This document shows, piece after piece, positions 24,944 through 33,427 of a stretch of DNA of 64,000 nt. Position numbers and translations under genes: made by a program. The DNA comes from CAZEHJ01 sp964512485. GTDB taxonomy: Bacteria > Bacteroidota > Rhodothermia > Rhodothermales > UBA10348. The DNA is taken from contig CAZEHJ010000001.1 of assembly GCA_964512485.1 (NCBI GenBank), positions 66,702-130,701 of the forward strand. The letters are read 5' to 3'. How positions within the stretch are numbered: the first letter of the stretch is position 1; every line of letters begins with the position of its first letter. The notes under the pieces are model-generated. The model did no database searches. It was not told where the DNA came from and was given only the letters and a program-made list of their open reading frames with translations.

Positions 24944-27900
24944 CTACATGCTGCGACGATACTGGCCGCCAACGTCAAATAAGGCGTGCGTTATATCACC
25001 CAGAGAACAAACGGCTACGGCGTCCATCAGTGCATCAAACGTGTTGTCACCCGAGCGGGCGACCTCTTGGAGATGTTCGAGTGCCTGACTGGCTTTCTCT
25101 GGATTTCGGCCCTGAAAGGCCCTCAGATTGTTGATTTGTCCCTGTTTTTCGTCGTCAGCCGATCGCATCAATGCAATTGGAGCCGCAGATGCGTCTTGGG
25201 CAGCATTTTCATCACGGAACGTGTTCACACCGACTACCGGCAACTCGCCGGACAGCTTCTTACGTTCGTAGTAGAGGCTCTCCTCCTGAATTCGGGAGCG
25301 TTGGTACATCGTTTCCATTGCGCCGAGAACGCCGCCTCGATCGTTGATACGCTCAAATTCCGCGAGAACGGCCTCTTCCACGAGGTCGGTCAATTCGTCG
25401 ACGATATAGGATCCCTGAAGTGGATTTTCATTCTTCGTAAGCCCCATTTCCCGATTTATGATGAGCTGAATCGCGATCGCACGACGCACACTCTCTTCAG
25501 TCGGTGTGGTGATCGCTTCATCGTATGCGTTGGTGTGCAGCGAATTGCAGCTGTCATTGATGGCCATCAACGCCTGAAGCGTTGTCCGGATATCATTGAA
25601 CTGAATTTCCTGGGCGTGCAGGCTTCTTCCGGAAGTCTGTATGTGGTACTTCAGTTTCTGGCTTCGCTCGTTCGCGCCGTAGCGGTTACGCATGGCAACC
25701 GACCAGATGCGTCGGGCTACACGCCCGATGACAGAGTACTCCGGGTCCATTCCGTTCGAAAAGAAGAATGACAGATTCGGAGCGAAGTCGTCGATGTTCA
25801 TGCCGCGAGCCAGATAGTACTCGACGAACGTGAATCCATTGGAAAGTGTAAATGCGAGCTGGCTGATCGGGTTTGCGCCGGCTTCGGCAATATGATAGCC
25901 GGAGATCGAGACGGAGTAGAAATTGCGAACGCCGTTGTCGATGAAATACTGCTGCACATCGCCCATCATCCTGAGGGCAAATTCAGTGGAGAAAATGCAG
26001 GTGTTCTGTGCCTGATCCTCTTTGAGAATGTCAGCCTGAACTGTGCCTCGAACTTTTTTGAGCGTTTCCGCTTTGATGCTTTCGTAGTCGTCTTCAGTGA
26101 GGTGGCCCCACTCTACGAGCTGAGAGCCGTATGTGCCCAATAGTCCCAGGCCAGACCCATCATGCGAGCGAGGAAGATCGTCTTCCGGTCCGGAAGGCCC
26201 GGTGGGAGAGTAGTGCGGAGCATTTTCACCAAGTCTATTCTGGATGTCCGCATACACATCGTCCCAGGCGCCTTTGGCGCGGAGGTGAGATTCAATCTGT
26301 TGATCGACGGCCGTGTTGAGGAACATGGCCAGAAGCATCGGGGCCGGTCCGTTGATCGTCATCGACACACTCGTAGCCGGATCACACAGATCGAAACCCG
26401 AATAGAGCTTCTTCATGTCGTCGAGCGTGCAGATCGAAACACCCGCATTGCCCACCTTGCCATAGATGTCCGGCCGCTCGTGTGGATCGAAGCCATACAG
26501 CGTTACCGAGTCAAAGGCAGTAGACAGGCGTTTTCCCGGCATTCCTTCAGAAACCAGATGGAATCGGCGATTTGTTCGCTCTGGATTCCCTTCTCCTGCG
26601 AACATTCGTGTCGGGTCTTCGCCGGCCCTTTTAAATGGAAAGACGCCGGAGGTAAACGGAAAAAAGCCTGGAAGATTTTCAAGAAGAGCGTAGCGAAGGC
26701 GTTCACCCGGATCGATGGTGCGGGGCAAGGCGACCCGTGGAATTGGTAGGCCGGAAAGCGATTCTGTGTAGAGCGGAACCGTAAATGAGCGCCCACGAAC
26801 CTCATACGTGAACTCTTTGGATCTGTACTGCTCCGCGAGATCATCCCATCCTTCCAGAATAGCTTTTGACCGGTGGTCGAGACGCTCCCACCAGCGCTCG
26901 GACAGCTGCTCCAGCCTCTGCCTCAGTTCATCGGAATCGTCCGGATTCCACTCCTGAATCTGCTGTATCGCTCCCTGGACTTCACCCCATTTACGGGCGA
27001 TCTCGATCTGCTTTTCACTGTGGGACCTGTAGTCGTGGCACGTATCGGAGATGTCTCCCAGGTATCGCTGTCGTCTTGCTGGAATCAGCGCGCTGGCATC
27101 TCCACCACGGGTTGATTCCTGAGCGGGCTCAAATGTAGCAGACTCACGATCGAAAGCGTGGTCCTCTTTCAGGCTGGCCAACAGAGCGAGATACAGGTTC
27201 GTTACTCCGGGATCGTTGAAGTGCGAAGCCATCGTCGGAAATACCGGCATGTCTTCGGGAGCCGCGTCGAAGGAAGCGCGGTTTCGCTGCATTTGCTTGC
27301 GCACGTCCCGGAGAGCATCCTCACTTCCGCGTTTTTCAAACTTGTTCAGTGCGACAAAATCGGCGTGATCCAGCATGCCGATTTTTTCCAGCTGGGTTGG
27401 AGCTCCGAATTCCTGGGTCATGACATAGACTGAAATGTCCGTCATATCGGCGATTTCAGTGTCGCTCTGGCCGATTCCGGCGGTTTCAAGAATGATCAGG
27501 TCAAAGCCGGCCGCTCTGCACACGGATATCGCATCCTGTAAAGCCGTCGAAGTGGCTCGATTGGCCTGGCGCGTCGCAAATGAGCGCATATATACATGCT
27601 TGCCGGCATCATCATGTATCGCGTTCATTCTGATGCGATCACCAAGCAACGCGCCACCAGTTGACTTGCGAGTAGGATCTACCGACAAGACGGCGATGTG
27701 CAGGTCGTCGAAGTCGGTGATGAATCGCCGGACGAGTTCGTCCGTCAACGTCGATTTGCCCGCGCCACCCGTACCCGTGATGCCGATGGTCGGAGCGGTA
27801 GTAGATGCTCGGCCAGCTCCATCTCCTGAAAAGCCACTCACTTCGCTTTCGGATGACTCCACGCGAGACAACGCCCGGGCTACACCGTTCACATCTGAAA

Positions 27901-28396
27901 ATCCAGACGGAGCAGTATCTCCGTCAGCTAGATCTGTGACTGAAAAATCACATTCGCGCATCATCTGATCGATCATGCCGCGCAGGCCCATCTCGAGACC
28001 ATCTTCCGGCGAAAATATTCGTGCCACACCGTATTCGTGGAGTTCCTTGATTTCGTCGGGAACGATCACGCCTCCGCCGCCGCCATACACTCTGATGTGG
28101 CCTGCTCCGCGTTCCCTGAGTAGGTCCACCATGTACTTGAAGTACTCCATGTGGCCGCCCTGATACGAAGAAATGGCAATTCCCTGCACATCTTCCTGAA
28201 TTGCCGTGTCAACTATTTCGCGCACCGATCTGTTGTGGCCCAGGTGGATGACCTCTGCGCCTGCCGACTGCAGAACCCGGCGCATGATATTGATCGCTGC
28301 ATCATGGCCATCGAAGAGACTGGCTGCAGTGACAAATCGGACGTGGTTTGTCGGCGTGTGATATTGATCGAGGCCGGAGGCTTCCATTTGTATCAA
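24944..28396 (-). CDS. icmF: Fused isobutyryl-CoA mutase IcmF (B12 domain, G-protein chaperone, mutase)
   Basis: 1150 residues. IcmF interconverts isobutyryl- and n-butyryl-CoA (and related acyl-CoAs) with adenosylcobalamin. The B12-binding domain comes first (residues about 18-150, cobalamin motif DGHDAAIN with H31). A MeaB-like GTPase chaperone follows (P-loop GTGGAGKS at 208-215, LSVDPTRKSTGG, NKFEKRG). The catalytic TIM barrel occupies the C-terminal half (GTVQADILKEDQAQNT, SISGYHIAEAGANPISQLAFTLSNGF). The domain order B12-GTPase-mutase separates it from MCM and MeaB as two genes. Whether it prefers isobutyryl- or pivalyl-CoA cannot be judged here. Confidence 0.95.
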   Translation of the reverse strand: MIQMEASGLDQYHTPTNHVRFVTAASLFDGHDAAINIMRRVLQSAGAEVIHLGHNRSVREIVDTAIQEDVQGIAISSYQGGHMEYFKYMVDLLRERGAGHIRVYGGGGGVIVPDEIKELHEYGVARIFSPEDGLEMGLRGMIDQMMRECDFSVTDLADGDTAPSGFSDVNGVARALSRVESSESEVSGFSGDGAGRASTTAPTIGITGTGGAGKSTLTDELVRRFITDFDDLHIAVLSVDPTRKSTGGALLGDRIRMNAIHDDAGKHVYMRSFATRQANRATSTALQDAISVCRAAGFDLIILETAGIGQSDTEIADMTDISVYVMTQEFGAPTQLEKIGMLDHADFVALNKFEKRGSEDALRDVRKQMQRNRASFDAAPEDMPVFPTMASHFNDPGVTNLYLALLASLKEDHAFDRESATFEPAQESTRGGDASALIPARRQRYLGDISDTCHDYRSHSEKQIEIARKWGEVQGAIQQIQEWNPDDSDELRQRLEQLSERWWERLDHRSKAILEGWDDLAEQYRSKEFTYEVRGRSFTVPLYTESLSGLPIPRVALPRTIDPGERLRYALLENLPGFFPFTSGVFPFKRAGEDPTRMFAGEGNPERTNRRFHLVSEGMPGKRLSTAFDSVTLYGFDPHERPDIYGKVGNAGVSICTLDDMKKLYSGFDLCDPATSVSMTINGPAPMLLAMFLNTAVDQQIESHLRAKGAWDDVYADIQNRLGENAPHYSPTGPSGPEDDLPRSHDGSGLGLLGTYGSQLVEWGHLTEDDYESIKAETLKKVRGTVQADILKEDQAQNTCIFSTEFALRMMGDVQQYFIDNGVRNFYSVSISGYHIAEAGANPISQLAFTLSNGFTFVEYYLARGMNIDDFAPNLSFFFSNGMDPEYSVIGRVARRIWSVAMRNRYGANERSQKLKYHIQTSGRSLHAQEIQFNDIRTTLQALMAINDSCNSLHTNAYDEAITTPTEESVRRAIAIQLIINREMGLTKNENPLQGSYIVDELTDLVEEAVLAEFERINDRGGVLGAMETMYQRSRIQEESLYYERKKLSGELPVVGVNTFRDENAAQDASAAPIALMRSADDEKQGQINNLRAFQGRNPEKASQALEHLQEVARSGDNTFDALMDAVAVCSLGDITHALFDVGGQYRRSM

Positions 28397-28520
28397 ATGC
28401 GGTGTTTACGGGCGGTACGGGCGGTTCGGGCGGCGTTCGAAAGGTGAGTACGCCTCTGACACTGTGAGGTTTAAGAACCGCTGACTAATATAACGGCGTT
28501 AACCTACTACAAAATACGCG

Positions 28521-29177
28521 TCACAGGGGGGACGGGTCAAAAGCCAGCGACAGGACGTACTCCTCTTCGATGCTGAATCGAGCGACCCAATCCTTTCCGT
28601 CCGGGTCGTTTGCGTGGGCGATCCCTTTCTCAATATCAATTGAAAGTGCCACTTTTCGTGGTGAACGTCTCAGACCTGTTCCATTTGCCTTGAGAACGGC
28701 TTCTTTGAGGGTCCAGCACAGAAAGAGCGACAGAGAGGAATCGATGGGTAGTTCGTCAATGTGCTGTTTTTCCGAATCGGCCAGGATGTAATCGAGAAGT
28801 GCCCGGGGTTTTTCCCGGACATGTTCCAGGTCGACACCCACGTTTCGATTTGCCGCAACGGCAATCGCCGATTTTCCGGAGTGGGCAAGAGACAACATGA
28901 GGCCGGACTCCGGACATGCCAACCGTCCGGTCGGCTCGATGATGATCGGCACTTCGCTGGGCGCAATATCCATTCGTTCGGCCAGAAGGGAGCGCAAGGC
29001 GACGCGCCCCAATGTGAATCCCTGACGACGCTGCTCGTTTTTCATCACGCTACGGCGCTCAAGCTCTGCGTCGGAAAGAAAACTGTCCCACGTCGGAGCC
29101 GACCCGTCATCCAGATCCAGTCGACGTACGTGAATGTCGTCGGGCAGGTCAGGCATTACCGTGAGATTGGCAGGCAT
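28521..29177 (-). CDS. 4'-phosphopantetheinyl transferase (Sfp type)
   Basis: 218 residues from the ATG at 29177; an earlier ATG at 29216 lies inside the sodA terminator. It transfers phosphopantetheine from CoA to acyl- or peptidyl-carrier proteins. Signature motifs are VGVDLEHV (GxDxE) and FLCWTLKEAVLKANGTGL (WxxKEAxxK), which hold the magnesium and CoA ligands. At this length it is the Sfp/HetI type rather than AcpS. It sits between sodA and icmF with no biosynthetic cluster nearby, so it may serve fatty acid synthesis generally. Confidence 0.9.
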   Translation of the reverse strand: MPANLTVMPDLPDDIHVRRLDLDDGSAPTWDSFLSDAELERRSVMKNEQRRQGFTLGRVALRSLLAERMDIAPSEVPIIIEPTGRLACPESGLMLSLAHSGKSAIAVAANRNVGVDLEHVREKPRALLDYILADSEKQHIDELPIDSSLSLFLCWTLKEAVLKANGTGLRRSPRKVALSIDIEKGIAHANDPDGKDWVARFSIEEEYVLSLAFDPSPL

Positions 29178-29187
29178 AAAAAGCAAA

Positions 29188-29216
29188 ATGGGGCGGCCTC
29201 TTCGAGGCCGCCCCAT
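29188..29216 (-). terminator. Terminator after sodA
   Basis: 13-bp stem (29188-29200 and 29204-29216), 3-base loop, with a T run on the minus strand (reverse of AAAA before 29189). It follows the sodA stop by 10 bp. Confidence 0.8.
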
Positions 29217-29225
29217 CGATCTGAT

Positions 29226-29837
29226 TCATCGGGCCGCGTCGTAATTCGTCGCGACTGCGCTCCAGTTGACCACATTCCAGAAAGCGGCCACATAGTCAGG
29301 TCGGCGATTCTGGTAATTCAGATAATAGGCGTGCTCCCAGACATCAAGGCCTAAAATGGGGGTGTCTCCCTTCATAAGTGGGCTGTCCTGGTTTGGAGTC
29401 GAGTAGACTTCCAGGTTGCCTTCGCCGTTCACGACGAGCCAGGCCCATCCGGAACCGAAGCGAGTGCCAGCCGCGGAGGAAAATGCGACTTTAAATTCCA
29501 TAAGGGAGCCGAACGTATTGTCTATGGCATTCGCGAGATCTCCTGTTGGAGCATGTCCGCCCTCGGGAGACATGATGCTCCAGAAAAGCGAATGATTTGC
29601 ATGTCCACCGCCGTTATTCCGGACCGCCCCTCTGATCTTATCCGGAACGCTGCCAATATTCTTGAGGATCTCGGTCACCGACTTCCCGATCAGGTCGTCG
29701 TGTCCTTGAAGAGCCGCATTCAATTTCGCTACATATCCGGCGTGATGCTTGCCATGGTGTATTTCCATGGTGCGGGCGTCAATATGGGGTTCGAGTGCGT
29801 CGTAGTCGTAGGAAAGATCTGGGAGGGTAGGAGCCAT
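29226..29837 (-). CDS. Superoxide dismutase (Mn/Fe type)
   Basis: 203 residues. It dismutates superoxide to peroxide and oxygen in the cytoplasm. Metal ligands are in MEIHHGKHH (H27), NNGGGHANHSLFW, and LDVWEHAYYLNYQN (Asp and His). GGHANHSLFW and the C-terminal WNVVNW favour manganese or a cambialistic enzyme, but metal use cannot be settled by sequence alone. It lies between nuoN and the phosphopantetheinyl transferase, close to complex I genes, a respiratory source of superoxide. Confidence 0.95.
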   Translation of the reverse strand: MAPTLPDLSYDYDALEPHIDARTMEIHHGKHHAGYVAKLNAALQGHDDLIGKSVTEILKNIGSVPDKIRGAVRNNGGGHANHSLFWSIMSPEGGHAPTGDLANAIDNTFGSLMEFKVAFSSAAGTRFGSGWAWLVVNGEGNLEVYSTPNQDSPLMKGDTPILGLDVWEHAYYLNYQNRRPDYVAAFWNVVNWSAVATNYDAAR

Positions 29838-29996
29838 ATCGATAAAATTTCTGAGAGATAATCTCTAGGTGGGACAAACAGTCAGTACCTGCAATGATCT
29901 AAAGAGTGCAGAGGATATCGACGAATTCGCGGTTCTCTGGTTCCTGAAGGCGCTGGTAACAGGGGAAATTCACGTTGAACCTCGCGAACCGACAGA

Positions 29997-31478
29997 TCAC
30001 CTGGGCAGCATGGCGATGATGGAAGAGTCGAAAAATCCTCCGGTCACATCAAGGGCGAACGTCGTGACGCCGAATACGAGAAGAAACACGACGCAAGCGA
30101 CGAGTACCGCGGCGGAGCTACGGGGAATCGCAAACGAAGCCGATGCGGCGGGCGAAGATTCACTCGCTGGCTTCATGAAGAAAACCACCAACACCCTCAG
30201 GTAATAATAGGCCGACACGGCACTGGTGAGAACACCAACAATGGCCAGCCAAACGAGGTCTGCCTGAATGGCCGGCGCGAAAACCGCCCATTTTCCGAGA
30301 AAGCCGGCCAGGGGAGGAAATCCGGATAGACTGAACATAAACACCGCCATGCTCCATCCAAGCAGTGGTTTTCTGTAGCCGACTCCTGCCAGGGATTCGA
30401 GAGTTTGTTCGCTGCCTTCTTTGTCATCCCATTCGAGCAGTGCCACAACGCCGAAGGCGCCGACATTCATCACCGTGTACACCATGAGGTAAAACAGTGC
30501 GCCCGAATAACCATCGGAAGAACCGGAGGCGAGACCAACCAGGATATAGCCTGCGTGAGCTATTGAGGAGTAGGCCAGCATTCGCTTGATATTCTGTTGA
30601 GACAGCGCAATCACATTTCCGAGAACCATTGTGATCACCGCGAAAACAGCGAGTACTTCACTCCACCGTTCTGCAGGCAGAGCTTTGTAAAGTATCACGA
30701 TCAACGCCGAGAATGCCGCGGCTTTCGACGCAGTGGACATGAATCCGACAATAGTCGTAGGCGCACCCTGGTATACATCGGGAGTCCACATGTGAAACGG
30801 AGCCGCGCTGACTTTGAACAGAAGTCCTACGAGGAGTAAAGAAACTCCTCCCCAGAACATCATACTCCCGCCATCGGAAACCGCGTTCTGCATCGCCGAA
30901 AATTCCATGGTTCCAGTAGCCCCGTACAGCAGCGCGATCCCGTAAAGGAAAAAGCCTGTGGAGAACGCACCCAGAAGGAAGTATTTGAGGGCACTTTCGG
31001 TGGATCCGGCCTCAGAACGGACAAATCCGGTCAGGATGTAGAGACATATCGACATCGTCTCGAGGCCCACGAAAAGTGTCACGAGATTGTTCGACGCCCC
31101 CAAAACGAGCATTCCTACGGTGGCGAACAGGATCATGGCATAGACTTCGCCAAGGTTGTGGCCGATTCGTTTCAGATAAGGAACCGATAACACGACGGTC
31201 AAGGCGCCACTCCCAAGCACGAGAGCGTTCACAAACGCGGCCGACCCACCGGTGCGCACCATATCGTAGTAGGCCAGGCCGTCGGGATCGCTGATGTTCA
31301 TCAATTCGATGACGAAGCCGGTCGTCAAGGCCAATCCCGCAATCCAGGGTGTGGCGGAATGCCGATTCTTGAAAGCATCGAAGACAACGAGTACGAGAGC
31401 TGCAATGGCCACAATCACGAGGGACAGGGTAGCTCCCATGTCACTCATCATCGAAGAATATGCTTGGGATAGATCCAT
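29997..31478 (-). CDS. nuoN: NADH-quinone oxidoreductase subunit N
   Basis: 493 residues with about 14 membrane helices, one of the three antiporter-like subunits of the complex I membrane arm. The conserved core is FHMWTPDVYQGAPTTIVGFMSTASKAAAF, followed by NIKRMLAYSSIAHAGYILVG, with the lysines of the proton channel. It pumps protons across the inner membrane as NADH reduces quinone. It is the last nuo gene of this cluster and is separated from nuoM by two unrelated genes. Confidence 0.96.
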   Translation of the reverse strand: MDLSQAYSSMMSDMGATLSLVIVAIAALVLVVFDAFKNRHSATPWIAGLALTTGFVIELMNISDPDGLAYYDMVRTGGSAAFVNALVLGSGALTVVLSVPYLKRIGHNLGEVYAMILFATVGMLVLGASNNLVTLFVGLETMSICLYILTGFVRSEAGSTESALKYFLLGAFSTGFFLYGIALLYGATGTMEFSAMQNAVSDGGSMMFWGGVSLLLVGLLFKVSAAPFHMWTPDVYQGAPTTIVGFMSTASKAAAFSALIVILYKALPAERWSEVLAVFAVITMVLGNVIALSQQNIKRMLAYSSIAHAGYILVGLASGSSDGYSGALFYLMVYTVMNVGAFGVVALLEWDDKEGSEQTLESLAGVGYRKPLLGWSMAVFMFSLSGFPPLAGFLGKWAVFAPAIQADLVWLAIVGVLTSAVSAYYYLRVLVVFFMKPASESSPAASASFAIPRSSAAVLVACVVFLLVFGVTTFALDVTGGFFDSSIIAMLPR

Positions 31479-31486
31479 CTAAACAC

Positions 31487-31789
31487 TCAGATCCAGGAAA
31501 CGTGATTGATCCGTCGCGCCAGTTCAACATCCTGTCCCGTCACCTTGTCTCCTGCGTCGTGGGTGCAGAGTTTGATTGAGACGCTGGAATACACGTTGCT
31601 CCATTCAGGATGGTGGTCGAGCGATTCGGCCTCAAAGGCAACACGCACCATGAAGCTCATCGCTTCCTTGAATGAGTTGAACGAGAACTCGCGACTCAGT
31701 TTTCCGTCCGAGTAACTCCAGCCGGGCAGGGTGGCGGCGATGTTTTCCAGTTCCTGTTCAGACAAGGGAGTACTGCTCGATGCATTCAT
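31487..31789 (-). CDS. Pterin-4a-carbinolamine dehydratase (DCoH/PhhB family)
   Basis: 100 residues, normal for the family. It dehydrates 4a-hydroxytetrahydrobiopterin during pterin recycling after aromatic amino acid hydroxylation, or acts on folate-like pterins. The signature is AESLDHHPEWSNVYSSVSIKLCTHDAG with active-site histidines H59, H60 and H77. It starts 2 bases before the transporter stop region and ends 8 bases before nuoN, so it is co-transcribed with the nuo operon. No phenylalanine hydroxylase is nearby, which leaves its pterin source unclear. Confidence 0.9.
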   Translation of the reverse strand: MNASSSTPLSEQELENIAATLPGWSYSDGKLSREFSFNSFKEAMSFMVRVAFEAESLDHHPEWSNVYSSVSIKLCTHDAGDKVTGQDVELARRINHVSWI

Positions 31790-31790
31790 A

Positions 31791-33410
31791 TCAGAACACC
31801 CAACCGCTGTAGAAGATGATATAGATCACGGCATAGATGGGGAGAAGAATCGGCAAGGAATATTTCACGATGTATCCCATGAATGACGGGGTTTCGACGC
31901 CATTGGCCTCAGCAATAGCTTTGACCATGAAGTTCGGCGCATTCCCGATATATGACATCGCTCCGAAGAAGACGGCCGCCACCGAAATCGCCTGCAGAAA
32001 AATCAAGGACGCCTCGCCTTCGGCAAACTCTACCACGGCCGCTGCGCTGTTGACGTCCAGTCCGAATTTACCCATCGATGCCGCCATGAAGTTCAAGTAG
32101 GTTGGAGCATTGTCGAGTATGCCCGAAAGCATGCCTGTGCCCCAGTAAAATGTCCCAACTCCCAATGAATCGGCATTCTGCTGTGCAAAATTGGCAATCA
32201 GTTGCAGAGCAGGCTGCATTGTTGCGAATATGCCGAGGAACAGCCAGCCGACTTCCCGGATGGGCTCGAAGTGGAATTCGTTCTTTTCAAATGCTGTTTT
32301 ATCAGCCGTCGCATAGGCCATCAGAGCTACGCCGAGCATGACTATCTCCCGGATACCGAAGGGTAGATGCCAGAGCTCATTCAGGTCCGGTACCCAGTCG
32401 AAGATGTTGGGATCGATGAATACGGCTCCGATGATGATGGCAACCCAGATGAAGCTTTTGGTCCCAATCAGCGAGACAAGGGGTTCTCCTTCAATGGCAT
32501 CAGGGCTGTGGTCCTTATTGCGGACATCAATAACGTAGAACACACCCAGGATCATGATGGTCGTTGGAAGCCAGATGTACCAGACGTGGGTAAACGTCCA
32601 GAAGAAGGGAACGCCGCGAAGGAAGCCAAGAAACAGGGGTGGGTCACCGATCGGCGTCAGCGCACCTCCCACATTTGCTACGAGAAAAATGAAAAAGACG
32701 ATGTGGTAGGCTTTCAACCTTCCTTTGTTCAGCCGCATATAGGAGCGAATGAACAGCATGGCGGATCCCGTCGTCGCGATGAAATTGGCGATGATGGATG
32801 CAAGGAAGAGGAGAATGACATTGTTTCTGGGCGTCCCCTTCATATTGACGTTCACAAATACACCCGACGCCGCGATAAAGAGCGATGCCACGAGTGCGAT
32901 GAACGACAGATATTCTGCAATGGCGTGCTTCATCGGAAGAATGGAGTCCATCACGAGAATGTAATAGGCGGCCACTATCAGGCCCAGACCGACAGAATAC
33001 TTGGGGTAGTGATGATGCCAGTGATGTCCGAAAAAGAGGGGACCCGTCGCGATCAGTATGAGGATGGTCATGAAAGGAATCACCAACCACACCGGAGGCA
33101 ACGGACCATGGTCATCCGCATGTTCTTCTTCGGCCGCATGCTCCTGTGAACCTGAACTCTCTACATGCCCGGCCTCTGCGTCCTGGCCACCCTCGCCACT
33201 ATCATCATCGTGCGATTCGTCTTCTGAAGTCGCGTCCTGCCTTTCATTCAGATGGTGGGCCGGATTGCCTTCCACGATTCTTGAAACCGCGTTATCCGAC
33301 GCTGTGTACCCACCTGCCCATACCTGATTTGTACCCGTCAGAGCCATCCCGATAAACACGAGCAGTGCCGTGCGAATCAAGAAAGACAGTATGTATCTGC
33401 GTTGGATCAT
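31791..33410 (-). CDS. NhaD/UIT-type sodium:proton antiporter-like transporter with His/acid-rich leader
   Basis: 539 residues. A signal-like segment (1-32) is followed by a low-complexity region rich in His, Asp and Glu (about 50-102, e.g. SEDESHDDDSGEGG, EEEHADDHG). The rest has about 11 membrane helices. GGALTPIGDPPLFLGFLRGVPFFW and FIATTGSAMLFIRSYM match the ion transporter superfamily around NhaD (sodium:proton antiporters, citrate transporters, UIT). A short HHWHHHYP stretch lies before the second helix. It sits inside the nuo cluster, between nuoM and the pterin dehydratase; the substrate is not proven. Confidence 0.82.
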   Translation of the reverse strand: MIQRRYILSFLIRTALLVFIGMALTGTNQVWAGGYTASDNAVSRIVEGNPAHHLNERQDATSEDESHDDDSGEGGQDAEAGHVESSGSQEHAAEEEHADDHGPLPPVWLVIPFMTILILIATGPLFFGHHWHHHYPKYSVGLGLIVAAYYILVMDSILPMKHAIAEYLSFIALVASLFIAASGVFVNVNMKGTPRNNVILLFLASIIANFIATTGSAMLFIRSYMRLNKGRLKAYHIVFFIFLVANVGGALTPIGDPPLFLGFLRGVPFFWTFTHVWYIWLPTTIMILGVFYVIDVRNKDHSPDAIEGEPLVSLIGTKSFIWVAIIIGAVFIDPNIFDWVPDLNELWHLPFGIREIVMLGVALMAYATADKTAFEKNEFHFEPIREVGWLFLGIFATMQPALQLIANFAQQNADSLGVGTFYWGTGMLSGILDNAPTYLNFMAASMGKFGLDVNSAAAVVEFAEGEASLIFLQAISVAAVFFGAMSYIGNAPNFMVKAIAEANGVETPSFMGYIVKYSLPILLPIYAVIYIIFYSGWVF

Positions 33411-33427
33411 AAATCTCAGAAATAATA

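Noticed and set aside
28400..28440. Three GGGCGGT-like units upstream of icmF as a regulatory repeat
   Set aside because: Short, imperfect and GC-rich; could be chance, and no binding protein is suggested by it.
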